64,000 bases of DNA, taken from Ursus arctos (lineage: Eukaryota > Chordata > Mammalia > Carnivora > Ursidae). Position 1 is the first letter of the stretch. Every line of letters begins with the position of its first letter. Positions 46,037 to 58,984 of the stretch are shown piece after piece. The translations under genes were made by a program, and so were the position numbers. The stretch lies in NCBI RefSeq assembly GCF_023065955.2, contig NW_026622808.1:45644475-45708474 (forward strand). Reading direction: 5' to 3'. The notes under the pieces are model-generated. The model was given only the letters and a program-made list of their open reading frames with translations, was not told where the DNA came from and did not search any database.

Positions 46037-47554
46037 CAGGGGTGGAGAGGGTCACAGGCATGGGGAATGCACCTAATCCGATGACTTTCACCACTATTAC
46101 AAAGCTTTCTAATTTCCAATGAAAGGGACCCAAGATAATGTCTTAAATTTGCAAACTTAACTGCCTTTCAAGGCTGGTGAGTGAGAAACGTATTTGAGTC
46201 TTAGGGAATCTCTAAAGTTACCCAAATTCTCGGAGATTGAATGAGGCTGTGAAAGATCATTATGAAACATTTAATACAACCTAGAAATAAATAGTGCTGC
46301 CATGTGAAATGAAAACCCCAAATGATTTCTATCCCAAAGGACTGGAAGTTCTTGAAAATTGGAGACACAGTGCTGTTGTACAGGAACTTCGGGGCAGATT
46401 AAAAGTATAACCCAAGGAGAGTAAATCACGGAAGATTTTAGGGCCTTATAAGTAGAATTATTTTCTCCCTCTCTTCCTTTCCTTGCTCCTATTCCTGGAG
46501 ACAGAGGAAAAAAATTTTTTTTAACTACTGAATTCACAGAAGTATTAGAGCCTATTTACAACCTCAGATGAATATATGGGAAGTAAAAGCTGACAAGGAA
46601 AAACCATTTCTGCGGGCGGGCGTCATGTTTCCAGCCCTTGAAAAATACTGTTAATCAGGCTGAAACATTTTGTTGACCAAGTTGCAAAGCACCATATTAA
46701 GTCTGCAATTCACTTTCCTTTAAATTAATTTTTTAATGGTTTCCTCATTGCTGGGTTTCATAATCTCACTTATGGGCAGGCCAAGAATTATTGTCTTTAT
46801 TAAGGTTTTGACAGTTAGAAACTACAGGCAACATTGCTTGGAAAGAAGAGCATATTATTACTTGAGCCATTTAAAATTGTTACCAAGTTTTTGCAATAGC
46901 TCGGCCTCCATTAATTTGTCTGGCATTGAGAAAACAAGTTTAACATACATTACAGCCATATTTCTGAGAGGAAGACTTAAAGAAGAGAATCACGATCTTT
47001 TCAATTAGAAAAGTATTCTTGTCCAATTAACCTGCCGCAGGATTCATCTTGCTCTGAGGTTAATGGGAATTTACCAGCGAGAAGCACACCCAATGGATCT
47101 GCTGAATATTAATTTTATTTTCATTTCAGATTTTAAGAAAAGAGTTGATACTATTTAGAGGGCAGCTCAGGAAATCATATCATTTCAGAGGAATCTATGC
47201 CACGCAGGAGCCCGAACGTTCACATCAAAGCTAGCTGAAGAGAAGGAAATATTTTGAGGCAACATAGCTACTATTGTTGGGGTTTAATTGTATTAATTGG
47301 ATTGAATGAGTTTATGACCCAGAAGAAACCAGACTTTTAAAGTCATTATGTCCTGGGTGGAATGGGAGGGTTCCTGAAGACAAGTGATGGCCTTGTCTAC
47401 AGAGAATGACCATTTAATGCTCATGGGAGCTACACGTAAAATATTTCCCATTGATTACCCTGGAAATGAATGAACTATAACTGGGGGGAATCACTGCGTG
47501 AATGACAGAAAGGTTCTGACATCATCATCATTGACAACAAACACTGACAACTAA

Positions 47555-47636
47555 AAAACCCTTTGGCTATTTGAATTTGGGATTATATCTATCTACCTAC
47601 CTATCTGATCCCAAATTCAAACAGCCAAAGGGTTTT
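47555..47636. repeat. 29-bp inverted repeat with 24-nt loop
   Basis: Arms 47555-47583 and 47608-47636 are reverse complements at 28 of 29 positions. The arm core is CCCTTTGGCTATTTGAATTT. The loop is ATCTATCTACCTACC-like. The single mismatch is A:C on the plus strand but a G:U wobble in minus-strand RNA. Confidence 0.93.
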
Positions 47637-48847
47637 ATATATATATGAATGTCTCTGCACAAACCTAGAACAGTGTATCAAAATGGAAAGGCAAAGAAAG
47701 ACTAAGAATAATTAGGTAAACAAATCCGAGCATGGCATAGGGCTGATATAAATCCAAAATCTCACAATGTTTTAATAACCTAAAGAAAAAGGAACAAACG
47801 TTAAAGACTTTTGGAGTGTGGGAGTGTGTACTGTTCAAGCTCTGAGTAAATGAAACCTCTTTTTGATGCTATTGTTATTGAGCAAATTACTTATGGTTCA
47901 ACAAAGGCAAGGTATTAAGAGCCATAAGCATCCAACAGTAACCAAAAATCACTTCCTCCAGTGTTCAACAATCTCTCAAAAGGCAAATAAAGACACGGGA
48001 AGGTTCAGTGGTGGAATATGCCATGGTGGCTTCTGGTTTTTATAATGTCAAAGCCAGCTTGAAAAGAAAGGAAGTTCTGCCATGACTTAAATGCATGTAA
48101 GGTCTGAGCTTTGCCTTTCTGAACACCCCCCCTCCCATGGTCATCTTTGTTCAAAATGAAATATGCTGCCTCAGAGTTAGTTCTCCGCGTTCAACTTTCT
48201 TCTTGTGCTGTCTCAAGGGAGGCAACGATTTGCATACAGAGCCAGCCCTGCTTGCTTGGCGAATTCTGAGAGATTTGTATGGAAAGCCCATGAATAAAAC
48301 AGCATCCGAAAGACCTCTGCATGACCCTGGAGGTGGTGAGGGTGGTGGTGTGTGCACGTGTGTGTGCTTAATGCTTCTTGTTCTATTCAGTACATCTTCT
48401 AGTTAGTGTGCAGGGGAAAAAGGTTGAGCAGTCTCTATTAATGTGTTTCCCCCTGCCCTCATTCCAGCATGGAATGTGCAGGTTTGAAAGGAGATGTTTA
48501 TAGTTCCGAACTACTGAGCTGGGAGCTATGTTTCATCTCTCTGTCCTCCCTACTGTGCAATGCTAACATGCAGAACTCCCCAACTTACAGGGGGACCTCG
48601 ACACTTATTTCCACGGATAAAAAGAATCTCTGCAACTTTCAATGTGTGGGGAATTATAATAAATACCTGAAAACTGGAAAGTATTTTACATACTTTTTTC
48701 CAGTATTATTTCTGAAATTATGGCGGTGATGTTATTTAGAGGAGGGACTAGCTTGAAAAATAACCAAATGAACCAACTTTAATAAATGATAACAGTCCCA
48801 ATAATAATAGCAACCTTTTACTAAGCACTTACTATGTGCCAGACTGT

Positions 48848-49046
48848 ACTAGGGTTTCTCAACCTAATAATCCTTTATTGCTTGGAGCTGTCCTCTATCC
48901 ATCATAGGAAGTTCAGCAGCATCCCTGGACTCTACCCATTTAATGCCAGTCATATCTCCCTCCTCCACCAACTTATGACAACCAACACTGTCTCTAGACA
49001 TTGCCAAATGTCCCAAGAGTATAAAATCACCCCTAGTTGAGAGCTG
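48848..49046 (-). repeat. MER20 DNA transposon
   Basis: AGGGTTTCTCAACCTAATAATCC, AGCAGCATCCCTGGACTCTACCC, CTAGACATTGCCAAATGTCCC and CCCCTAGTTGAGAGC; reverse MER20. Confidence 0.78.
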
Positions 49047-51366
49047 AGCTGTATCCTAAGCATTTGATAGAATGTATCTTTTCTACTTCCTAATAAACCT
49101 TTCAGAGAGATCCTGCACAAAGATGGCAAAGAACAGGGATAATCAACTCCAGCAAACACAAAAACATAAAGCAGTCAAAGTGAATTCTGCCCTAGGCAAC
49201 ATGCCATGGCTACTTTGGTTTAGAAGTGGGCTTCCAGTTTTAAAATATGGTACTAATTGGGTGCAGTCTTTTATACTACGTCAGCAAGAGTGTGGGTGAG
49301 ACGCCTGTATTCAAACATGTCAACATCAATGCTTACAGTTCAAGTACAAACGAAATAACGGAGAGCACGAAGCACTCAAGCGACTCTCTTTCTCATCACT
49401 GACTATGTGCATATGGTGTCCTTGATTTCTCAAAGGACACAAGCTACACATTTGCCATGTTTCTGCATTAAACACGGGCAGAATACTTCAGAATCAGACA
49501 CCACACCCCAGCCGTAATTACAAAAGTTCTAACCAAAAATGGCTGGTGGATTCATCATGCGATTTAGCATTAGCAGTGAAGAGCTTTTAAAATTTAATTA
49601 TTTCCCTCCAATGACGGCAAGACGGAGCATTATGTTTCGTATCACTAAGAAAAAAAGGGCTATTTTAATTAAATCATGGCATTCCATTGGTTGTTAGACC
49701 CATTCTGAGCACAGAGGGGTTCAAGGGTGAGAAAGACATGCGGCTCAGGACGGAGAAATGAACTGACCGAGTGAATTCATGATTGACAAGCGAGGATGAA
49801 GTGTTACTTTTATTCTAATCTGATCATTTACTCTTTTTATTTCTGACCTTCATTTTTTAAAAAATCTTTCTATGGGAACGGATTAAACAATTTTTACTCT
49901 GGAATGGTTCTGTATCATGGGACTACAGAGCCTTCACATTTATCAAACTGAATCAAGAATCTGATGCCGATTTTTGTCTTAAAATTTCATGGGCACCCCT
50001 TATCTCTTGATCAAAAGCATCTAAACAAATTGAATGTGAACTTCCAAAAAACTGCTTTAAAATTTTAGTGAGGATGTTTTCCAATATAAGCTTTCCTTTT
50101 ATTGGGAAAATTTCCCTGACAAATTCAAGATTTGCAAAAAATGTAGATTCTACTTTGAATCTCAAAGCACCAATTTCAAGGGCGAGACATGAAGATCAAC
50201 ACAGCCCAATATTCTATACGTGCTATTATCCTCAGATATTCTGACATGATGAGAAATGGCACTAATTCTTCTTCCTACCTCAAACAGGAGATGACTAGAA
50301 TATAGTTCCAGCAGAAAACAGAAGGGCCCGATAGATATAAAATCTTCTAAACATTGTTGCAAATGGATAATCATTACTCTTGCTTCAATATCACTGCCTT
50401 AGGGGTATTTCTGTTTACCAATGGATCATTAGTAAGCCAATAATCTTTAACCATGCAGACCGTCTTTCTCCATTAACACTGCATCTGATTATTTTCAGGC
50501 ATACTTCTAAATTGCATAAATCAGATTTTGCCCATGCAGCACCTTGTCTTGCCTGCCTTTATAATTCATTTCTACAAATCAAATCATGGCATTACAAAGC
50601 TGGCCACAGACCATTACATAACTCTGTTTACTTGCATTTTCTACAAAGGTGACTAGACTGTTTTATTAAGCAATCATTTTGAACAGGTGCAGCCTTTTCT
50701 AGGGAGGCATTCTGATAATCCTATTACCTTATGTTAAAAAAAACAAAAAACAAAAAACAAACCCCAGGGTTCAAACCTAATCATCCCAGCTTTGTAAGCA
50801 ATTTTAGACTTCCCAACAAGATCACAGACTACTAGACTAAAACTCACACTGTGTTTACCAATAAAAAGCGAAAGATTCTTTTAATCGTCTCTATATTGAA
50901 TAAATTGGCCTATAAAATGAGCATCATTTCCATGCTCCAAACTTAATATTCAGGGCATGATGCAAATAGATAAGTAGAGGCCAAGGAACATAAAGAAAAG
51001 CAACAGAGCATGAAAGTCTACAAGAGGACAAGCTAATTAGTGCAGTATCTTCAATAATGTTAGCTGCAGGCTTATACATGAATTGAATAGCTCCCCAAAT
51101 AAAAGGGCTGGAAGTTACAGAAGACAGCAGTCACTTAGACAAACCATTAAGGATGACCAGTATGAAACACTGCCTTGAAATCTAATCCCTTAGCGAAGCC
51201 AGAGGAGGAACTCGCTCTGGTTGGCCACTGATGCTTTGATTGTCGGATTAAAAAAGAAACAAAAACACACGTGAACATTATGAGAGAGGCCTTGTGAAAG
51301 ACGAGGCTACTCTGCTAGGGAATGAAGCAGGTCGTGTCTTACATTTCCATGAAGTGGCCTGTGGCC

Positions 51367-51380
51367 GGGGGGGGGGGGGG
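51367..51380 (+). repeat. G14 homopolymer
   Basis: Fourteen consecutive G residues after GTGGCC. Length is prone to sequencing error. Confidence 0.85.
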
Positions 51381-52029
51381 CATGTGGGACAATGATGCCA
51401 GCTCAGGGCATTTAAGACAAACTCACATTTCTAGAGGAATTTTCCATTTGTCAGGTCGAAATGGAGAATTCCCAACTCCTCCCCATGTTAACACAGCCAT
51501 CCAAAGCTTCTCTGAGGCTCCAGGCAATCAAAATGCGGGCTCTGAAAGAACCAAATCTAGAGCCCACCAACCTGGAACCAACTTTTCTATCGATTTTTGG
51601 GAACATCGGTATGGCTCTCTGCTGCACAGGAGAACCACAAGGTCAGTAAAAGCTCACAGAGGCCGATCAACGAGAGGAAGAGTAGCAGGAATGATTACGT
51701 CAAACTGCACCGTAATATTTTTAAGCAAGCACCTTCAACCAAGCTGAGAAGATGGACAAGCGTAGAGTGAAGAAATCAGCGTCAAGGCTTACATGTGAGA
51801 GACTTTGGTTCACACATCAATTGTTTATAGGTAAACAGAAGCTTCTAAAGTTCCTTGTTGAATACAACAGGGAAACTCTCTCACCCAGCTCCTGTCTAGA
51901 TTACCAAATGTTCGGAATTAGTGGAATCTGACTATAACTGGTTTCTTGGGAACTTAACCCCCTTCCCCATCCGAGAGACACATCACATTCATCCAAACAA
52001 AATATTTCTCCTGAGAGCCTCTTAGATTT

Positions 52030-52165
52030 AAGACCTCTGAACTAAGTACTCGGGATTCATTATTGCATTAAATCCTCAGAAGAGCTATATGACGTCGGCT
52101 CGGGGAGGTGAAACAGATCACCCAGGGTCGCACAGCTAGAAACTGCGAGAGCACTTCTTCTGTCC
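52030..52165 (-). repeat. MIR fragment
   Basis: TTGCATTAAATCCTCAGAAGAGC and CACCCAGGGTCGCACAGCTAG; reverse MIR. Confidence 0.7.
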
Positions 52166-52624
52166 CCCACCTCTGTCGTACAGAAGCAAACGAGCAGAGA
52201 GGTATTCACGAATACTTCATACTGACAGCCCTTTCTTGAAGCATCTGTACCCAGACCCAATTCCTGCCCAGTGGTCGGAGTCCAGCGTGCTGCAGTCAAG
52301 GATAGCTAGTGGTTGTTTACGTGGCGGAGGCCACTAAAAAACGCCGTCCGCGAAGTACTGAAGGGCTTCTCTGGGCTAGATGTCTGACACCCACGTCCAC
52401 TACTACTTAGACTCCAACCTTAGGAGTTATGCAAGGGCTGCATCCACTGGCCCAAGGTCTCCCAGCTAAGAAGCATGCTGACATAAGGAGTGTTCCCTTC
52501 CCCGTTGTCCCCAAGCTCCCCTCTGCCAAACCCCAACTGTGCCGAGAAACACGACCAACACGCCGGTGTCGGCCACGCGGCGGAAGGTAAGAAGGAAGCA
52601 GTCGTAAGGAGAAGCGTTGCTCAC

Positions 52625-52792
52625 CTGACTCCAGGCGCCAGCCTTCCATTTGGGACATCTTCCTCCTCTGCACTTCCTGTGCCCATTTGGCTTAGCAAGG
52701 TGTTTACAGTAATCACTTTCTAAATGGCTTCCATCCTTTGCCATGCAGTAAACATTTCGTTGCTTATGCCCTCGACCACAAGAGACAGAACA
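52625..52792 (-). CDS. ADAMTS9: ADAMTS9 coding exon: TSR cysteine segment plus start of the next TSR (TSR-11/12 by count from the C-terminus)
   Basis: 168 bp, 56 codons, phase 0 at both ends. The acceptor reads TTTATATTTCAG before TGT; the donor is AGTCAG followed by GTGAGC. The peptide starts CSVSCGRG, which fits the CxxS/TCxxG O-fucosylation site of TSRs, has six cysteines, and ends with the tryptophan strand WKAGAWSQ of the following TSR. This exon layout, with cysteine part first and the next repeat's W strand last, recurs in the next three exons. It is the most 5' exon I can find. The TSR number assumes the 15 repeats reported for human ADAMTS9. TSRs in this family mediate matrix and cell-surface binding. 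Confidence 0.96.
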
Positions 52793-52980
52793 CTGAAATA
52801 TAAAGCAATGGCAAGGTTGTTGTTGTGGGTTTTTTTTTTTTTTTTTTTAAATCACATGGAGTTTGATAAAAACCTGAGTTGTGAGATGTTAAGATCGTAT
52901 CTAACATGAGTCACCATCCCCCCGCTTTCCAGAGCCATTTTAGGTAATGTCTCAAGGTTCCCAATGGCAAGAAGGTAGCA

Positions 52981-53011
52981 TTGGGGTGGGGGTGGGGGTG
53001 GGTGGGCAGGG
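52981..53011 (+). repeat. G-rich tract with quadruplex pattern
   Basis: GGGGTGGGGGTGGGGGTGGG with single-T loops. It lies about 190 bp upstream of the exon at 52792 on the template strand, so the pre-mRNA is C-rich here. Confidence 0.8.
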
Positions 53012-54193
53012 GAAACATCTGTAACATTATAGCAGCAATCCTGCTTAGTATTTTGGGTCACTCAAGAGTGTGGGCAACTCCTGACACTTTAGGCCAAAAA
53101 TAAAGCCAATAAACCAGAAATTACCGTGAAATTCTGATTTTAAGTCCTACTATGAATTCGTAAGGATTCCTGTAGCACATCTCACTTTATGCAATCTCTG
53201 ATCAAGATTATTTCTTCAACAAAATGCCCTGTGATTCACTGATTTGGATAAAGGTGCATTTCCAAAATACAACTGTGTCCAATTTCCTAATTAAATGACT
53301 TAAAGGAACTCTTCTACCATTTTTCAGAGGATAAACTCTCATTTTCTCAGTCGTTGGGAAGGAGGTGAAAAAGCCACGTCAGAAACTGAAAGGTAAGCTA
53401 GCAGGTAAGTCTGTGCCAATTTGGGGAGGGAGGCATTACCTTTCAACTTTGATCTGCAAGTTCACTGAACTGTTTTAAATGTGACCTTGTCTGACCACAT
53501 CTAAGAAACTTGACTTTGATTTCAGATTAGGTTTCTCAGAAAGGTTTAGGAATCAAAGTGCCCATGGAGTCAGGACAAAAATTTGATATGACGGCTTCTT
53601 GTAGAACAGGCAAGGGGCTGGCCCCAATGAGTGCACTGAGATATTCAACGTCCATTTGCCTCATTAGCGATTACAGAAGTCATTACCACTTGGATCATAA
53701 GTTTGCTGGCTCAGGTTTTCAAGACACATTATTTCCCAATATAACGTTCTTGACTTTTAGAGGGAAATGAGTTTAAGAATGAAGAACAAAATGTGAAAAT
53801 GCAATGAAAACAGATTTCAAGTGTCATTTCCTTCTATTCTCTATTTCTTATTTCCCTCACTAACTCTGTGATTTTGTTAACTTACATTACCGAAGCGCCC
53901 TTTTATGCCTCATAGATAAACAGCGCCCCGTAAAACACGGAGCCGAATAGTCATCCAGCTGCTCTTACCAAGCATGTTCACAGTTCTATCGTTCATAAAT
54001 GCACCAGACACCTTCCTCTAATAAACACTAATCATTACAGACATGTCAATAGCAGCTAGTAGGTGATTTTGCAATATATATGTTAATAGGTTGGGCTTTG
54101 ATTTTTTTTACTTCAGGAAATGGAAACACTACTGGTTTCATTTGAGCTCCATCTTATGAGAATATTATGATTTGAAGTTGTCATTCTGGAAAT

Positions 54194-54370
54194 TTTTTTT
54201 TTTAAGAGTTATTTGTGAGAGAGGGAGTGGGGAGGTGGGAGAGAGAGTCTTAAGCAGATTCTGCACTGAGCACAGAGCCTGACGTGAGGCTCGATCTCAT
54301 GATCCTGAGATCACAACCTGAGCCGAAATCAAGAGTCGGATGCTTAACCGACTGCGCTACTCAGGCGCCC
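54194..54370 (-). repeat. CAN-SINE
   Basis: Poly(T), AAGAGTTATTTGTGAGAGAG, CTTAACCGACTGCGCTACTCAGGCGCC. Duplication CTGGAAAT at 54186-54193 and 54371-54378. Confidence 0.93.
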
Positions 54371-54525
54371 CTGGAAATCTTAATAGAGTGCCCAGTGTAG
54401 AAGGACGGAGACCAATTTAAATATTCACGCCAAAACAAGAAGAACCATCTTTCAACTTATAGTGTTTTCATGTATATAAAGCATTGGGACATAATTCTGG
54501 AAGGTTTTTAGAATGAAGCTCCTAG

Positions 54526-54715
54526 GGGCACCTGGGTGGCTCACTGGTTAAGCGTCCGTCTTTGGCTCAGGTCATGATCCTGAGGTCTTGGGATTGAGCC
54601 CCACATCGGGCTTCCTGCTCAGCCAGGAGTCTGCTTCTCCCTCTCCAACTGCCCCTATTCCCCACTCGTTCTCTCTCTCTCAAATATGTAAATAAAATCT
54701 TTAAAAAAAAAATGA
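54526..54715 (+). repeat. CAN-SINE
   Basis: GGGCACCTGGGTGGCTCACTGG to AAATATGTAAATAAAATC. Duplication AATGAAGCTC(C/T)TAG at 54512-54525 and 54716-54729. Confidence 0.95.
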
Positions 54716-55319
54716 AATGAAGCTCTTAGAAATATTCCTACAAACCAATGGTCTAATGACTTGCACACAGAATAATCTCTACTGTTAGCGACTAATTTTA
54801 ATATTTAGAAACTTTACTTTGACAGACAACAAAGGGGCATGATTGGAATTTGGGATGAACTCATCTGTTCATTTAACAAACACTTGAGTGCCTACTAAGT
54901 TTCAAAAATATATGCAAAGGGCTGGGGACGCAGTGATAAGCAAAGTTGACTGCGCCCCGCCCTCATGGAGCTTCCAGGCCAGTGAGCGAGACCAATATTA
55001 ACCACGTGTTGACAAAAATAAGCACACGCTTAGTCCTGGAGGTGAGTGCTCTGGGGGAAACAACCTGCAGTGGTGGCAGGAGGCCTCCTGAGGCGTCCCT
55101 CAGGGCCAGACCACGCAGAACTCATAGGTCATAATCATATATCTGGATTTGGAAAATCACTATAGAGTTTTAAATCAGGGCAAAATATGGTCTGATGTTT
55201 GCTTCAAAAATTCTACCCTGATTACTGAGTGGACAACGGATGGGAATCCAGCATGAATGGAAACGATACAACTGCTCAGGAAGGGACTGCATTAGTCCAG
55301 GCAAGAGGTGATGGGGATT

Positions 55320-55516
55320 CTTCCTCTTCTTTTTTTTTTTTTTTAGAGGAAAAGAGAAGGGGGGAGGGGCAGGTGGAGAGGGAGAGAGAGAATTTTAAGC
55401 AGGCTCCATGCCCAGGGGAGAACCTGACATAAAGCTTGATCTTACAACCCTGAGATCATGACCTGAGCCAAAAACAAGAGTCTGATGCTTAACCGGCGGA
55501 GCCACCCAGGTGCCCT
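55320..55516 (-). repeat. CAN-SINE
   Basis: Poly(T), GGCTCCATGCCCAGGGGAG, GATGCTTAACCGGCGGAGCCACCCAGG. Duplication GGTGATGG(G/C)(G/A)ATT (two mismatches) at 55307-55319 and 55517-55529. Confidence 0.93.
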
Positions 55517-55590
55517 GGTGATGGCAATTGGAAATCGGGTGCAGAGTGCTAGGGTGGGGGAAGTTGGTGGATTTGAGACATACTTTTTTG

Positions 55591-55787
55591 TTGTTGTTGT
55601 TGTTAAAATTTTTATTTATTTATTTGACAGACAGCCAGCCAGATAGGGAACACAAGCAGGGGGAGTGGGAGAGGAAGAAGCAGGCTTCCGGCAGAGGAGC
55701 CTGATATGGGGCTCGATCCCAGAACGCCGGGACCATGCCCTGAGCCGAAGGCAGACGCCCAACAACTGTGCCACCCAGGCGCCCCTA
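55591..55787 (-). repeat. Young CAN-SINE with 15-bp target-site duplication
   Basis: TTG-interrupted tail then the young-subtype block AAGCAGGGGGAGTGGGAGAG and GCAGACGCCCAACAACTGTG. Duplication AGACATACTTTTTTG at 55576-55590 and 55788-55802. Confidence 0.96.
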
Positions 55788-56254
55788 AGACATACTTTTT
55801 TGAGGTGGGAATTGTGGATCAGCTGTGGGGTGCAGGGGAGAAAACAGACTCAGGAAGGACTACCAGGTTTGCAGTATGGGCAACGGGAGAGCGATGACAT
55901 TTATAGGGATGGGAAAACAGCACTGGGAGTCAAGGATGTATTTACTTCTAGGAAACAGACTGAACTCAAAAGCTATGGATTCATGGGTACAAACAGGTGC
56001 TTCATTAGGGTGAAGAAACAGGCATATCTGTCAACAGACGAACATGGGTGAACTTACGGAAAATCTACCCAAAGTGATAGTCATTTCAATCTATAAGTAG
56101 CACAAACAAGTTATCCTTTAATATGAAGGGGGAAAAAAGAGTTGATGGAAATAATGATTCAGTAATCTGTCGTGGCATCGGCGGGACCGTCTAAAAGGAG
56201 GCAGCAGTCTAAAGAGGCAGAATTAGAAAAGGCACAGCATTCTCACATTCATTC

Positions 56255-56345
56255 ATGTGCCAGGCACTGCTCTAAGACTGTATGTGCATTATCTCATTGA
56301 ATCATCCCAATGACCACAGAGATAGGTACTAGGATTGGAGACAAC
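56255..56345 (-). repeat. MIR fragment
   Basis: GTGCCAGGCACTGCTCTAAG, CATTATCTCATTGAATCATCCC; reverse MIR. Confidence 0.65.
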
Positions 56346-58984
56346 TGGTGTTTCCAAACTGGAGTAACCACAATGCTTACTATATACCTCTCCGCTCCAT
56401 AATTCCAACACAAGCAGATAGATATCTGTTGAGAACAATAAAAGCACAAGGAAAACAGTTGAATGATCACCATCATCACTGATAATAATTCATCTGAGGG
56501 GCACTACTGGTGTAACCAACATCTATTGCCCATGAAATGAAAACGAATGAAGTAGTTTCCAAATCTGATGCCTTAGCATCTGGTCAACATCTAGAGAAGC
56601 TGCATCCCACCCATTCCTCTGGGCCTTTTTCTTATTTGGGGATTTGAATGGAACCGACTTGGAAAAACAGAACGCCATACTTCAGCATGACTCACTACCC
56701 ATATTATTTGCCTAAAATTAAGATCTAAAAGTGATAAGGAAATTCTCAAGGTAACTAATCATAAAAACCACTTTTCATTTCATGCTTTCTAACTGACCAA
56801 TGAAGAGAAGCAGCTGCTTGTGGAAATTTTCATATCTAACAGGTTCATTAGTGGGTCTATTATGGTTTCCTAAAGAAGCTGTCATTTTGATAATCAAATA
56901 AACACGGGTTGCAGTGCTTATATTCAGAGGGAAATTTCCATCTGATCATTTCCAGCTTTTTCCGGGCACTGACTTTTGCATCGATGTGTGTCACTAAGAT
57001 ATGATAGTTAAATTCGGTGCCTCACCTAGTGTGTGCTGTTTACTGGCTACATATCTGAGGGTTCTTGGAAGGTGGAATGTTTAAGTTCTTAAATGTGCAG
57101 CCAAAATAGCCTCAAAGCTGCCCATTGGACTGTGATGTTTGTTCCTTTGGAGAAACAACCCAGTCTGCTTAAGAGAACACTTTTCCCCCAGCTTTGCACG
57201 ACACTCCCAAACAATGTGGTGTAATCTCTGCTTGGTACTTAGAAACATCAAGGTCAGTATCCCAAATGCCTGCCCTTTGGGGCTCTTGTTTCTGTGAGGC
57301 CATTCACAGGGGATGTTTAATGTGAAGCTTTGTTCAGCTGCTGCCCTAACACTTTCCACTAACTAAGGTCTAAGAGTTTGAAATCCTCACATTTCAACTC
57401 ATCTGGTGGAAATGACACTCAAGGCACGGGCAGCCTGCTCGTAATCTCTACCGAGGGCTCTCTCTTGACGGGTAGCTCTAGTTATGGTGAACCTCGGGGT
57501 CCGGTGTGCTGCCCCTGGCATCAAGGATGCCCTGCATCGGTCCTTTCACTAATACGGTGGTCCGTGGTCTCTCAGACATCAAGAAGCCAGCAAACCACCC
57601 CAGTGCGTCTGCTTGGATAAGAAGGGCTGAGGACCTAGAGAGAATGAGACTCCTGAGTTGCCAAGGCAACTGCGAACCCGGACATCCGTATGAAGGTGGA
57701 AGAGTACATGGTAAGGACACCATAAGGAACTAAGAAGGAATAAGAAGGGGAGGGTGGCAGTCAGGGACGCACACAGAATTTGGCCAGATGGAAGCTTCTC
57801 GATGGGGCTGGGTGATGCTGGGGCTTAGAGGAAGCAACAGAGGGGCCAGGGTATAGATCGGGGCTGCCCAGTTATAGCAGATGCTCACTACATAGGGGTT
57901 AACGGATGGTCCAGGAGAACAGCCCGAGCAGAATGTCTGGCCCTGTTCTGTATATCTAGGTGATTTCCAGCTCCAAGGGACCCAGGACACATGAGACTCC
58001 GTTTATGTGCCATGTGTGATGGAGGATGCTGGTCAACTAGTCCATATTTCCAACCACAGGACTGCCTGCCAGCAGGTTAGAAATAAGGAAGAAGTGAAAG
58101 GCCAAGAGGAAGGACACACGCTGCAAGCCATTACCAAATTAAGTCAAGATTCTATTGACGGAAGGATTTTTGACAAGTGGGTAGCTTACCATCACTCTGA
58201 GGCCAGTGAGCAGATTTCAGTTTTGAGAGAGGGCACTGTACTAATCCTTAGTTGCCTTGCCCTTGCGATCCCATAAAATATGAAAGTCACATCCCACGCC
58301 CTTCATTTAAAAAATGTTTGGTTGAATCTTTTACTAACAACAGCTCTTTCTGATTCCATTCTCATTTTGCTTTGTTTAACAAAACATAAAGTCACGCCTC
58401 GCCTGAAAAGCAGGCTGTCAGCAAGGACGCGAGGCTTGCAGCCAAGGTGCAGGACTGCCTTTGCCAATTACGGTGATGAATGAAGTGGGCGTGCAGGAGC
58501 GGCACACGATCAGGAGGCACAAGCAGCCCGCACACACGCCCACCCAAGCCAGAATGACGGCACGCGGATATGGACTGAGGGGTCAGAGTACCAACGCGGC
58601 TCAGCGTGGGGTCTGCGAAAGCACGTGGGCTTGCCACACAGGAAAAAGACAGTAGCTGCCACCCACACGTGTTTCTGTGTTGCCGTCCACACTGGAGGCA
58701 GCCAGCAAATAATTACAGGATGGAATGAACACATGAAATCCGTAGCGGTCACAGAAGTGTGCTAGAAACCAAACGTCATGTTTTCCCTAAATGTCACAAA
58801 GAAAGAACCACGTGGAATCTGACCCACAGTGGGAATACTCAACGGATTTGGCACAAGGTATTTAGATTCAAAAAGGCCACCCCAGGACCCCTCTTTCAGT
58901 TGGAACAGAACTACTGGAAATCACACCAGCTACGTTCTATTGAACCGTTATGGTGAATAGAAAACTAAGCGGAAGGACACTGGC

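Larger units (their letters stand above)
45954..52624 (-). other. ADAMTS9: ADAMTS9 intron, 6.7 kb
   Basis: Between the TSR-11/12 and TSR-12/13 exons. It holds a GT tract, a 29-bp inverted repeat, one MER20, one MIR and a G14 run. It is otherwise unusually free of young repeats: 46036-47554 and 49047-51366 have no SINE and no recognisable transposon. AT-rich blocks such as 46730-47150 could be conserved regulatory DNA, but this cannot be judged without an alignment. Confidence 0.85.
54860..55990 (-). mobile_element. L2 fragment split by two SINEs
   Basis: TTCATTTAACAAACACTTGAGTGCC, GGGCTGGGGACGCAGTGATAAGC and CCCTCATGGAGCTTCCAGGCC give a reverse L2 3' end. Body sequence continues through 55140-55319, 55517-55590 and 55788-55990 around the inserted SINEs. 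Confidence 0.65.

Noticed and set aside
57730..57990. Minus-strand peptide WVPWSW as a TSR tryptophan motif
   Set aside because: No following cysteine set and no splice sites; chance match.
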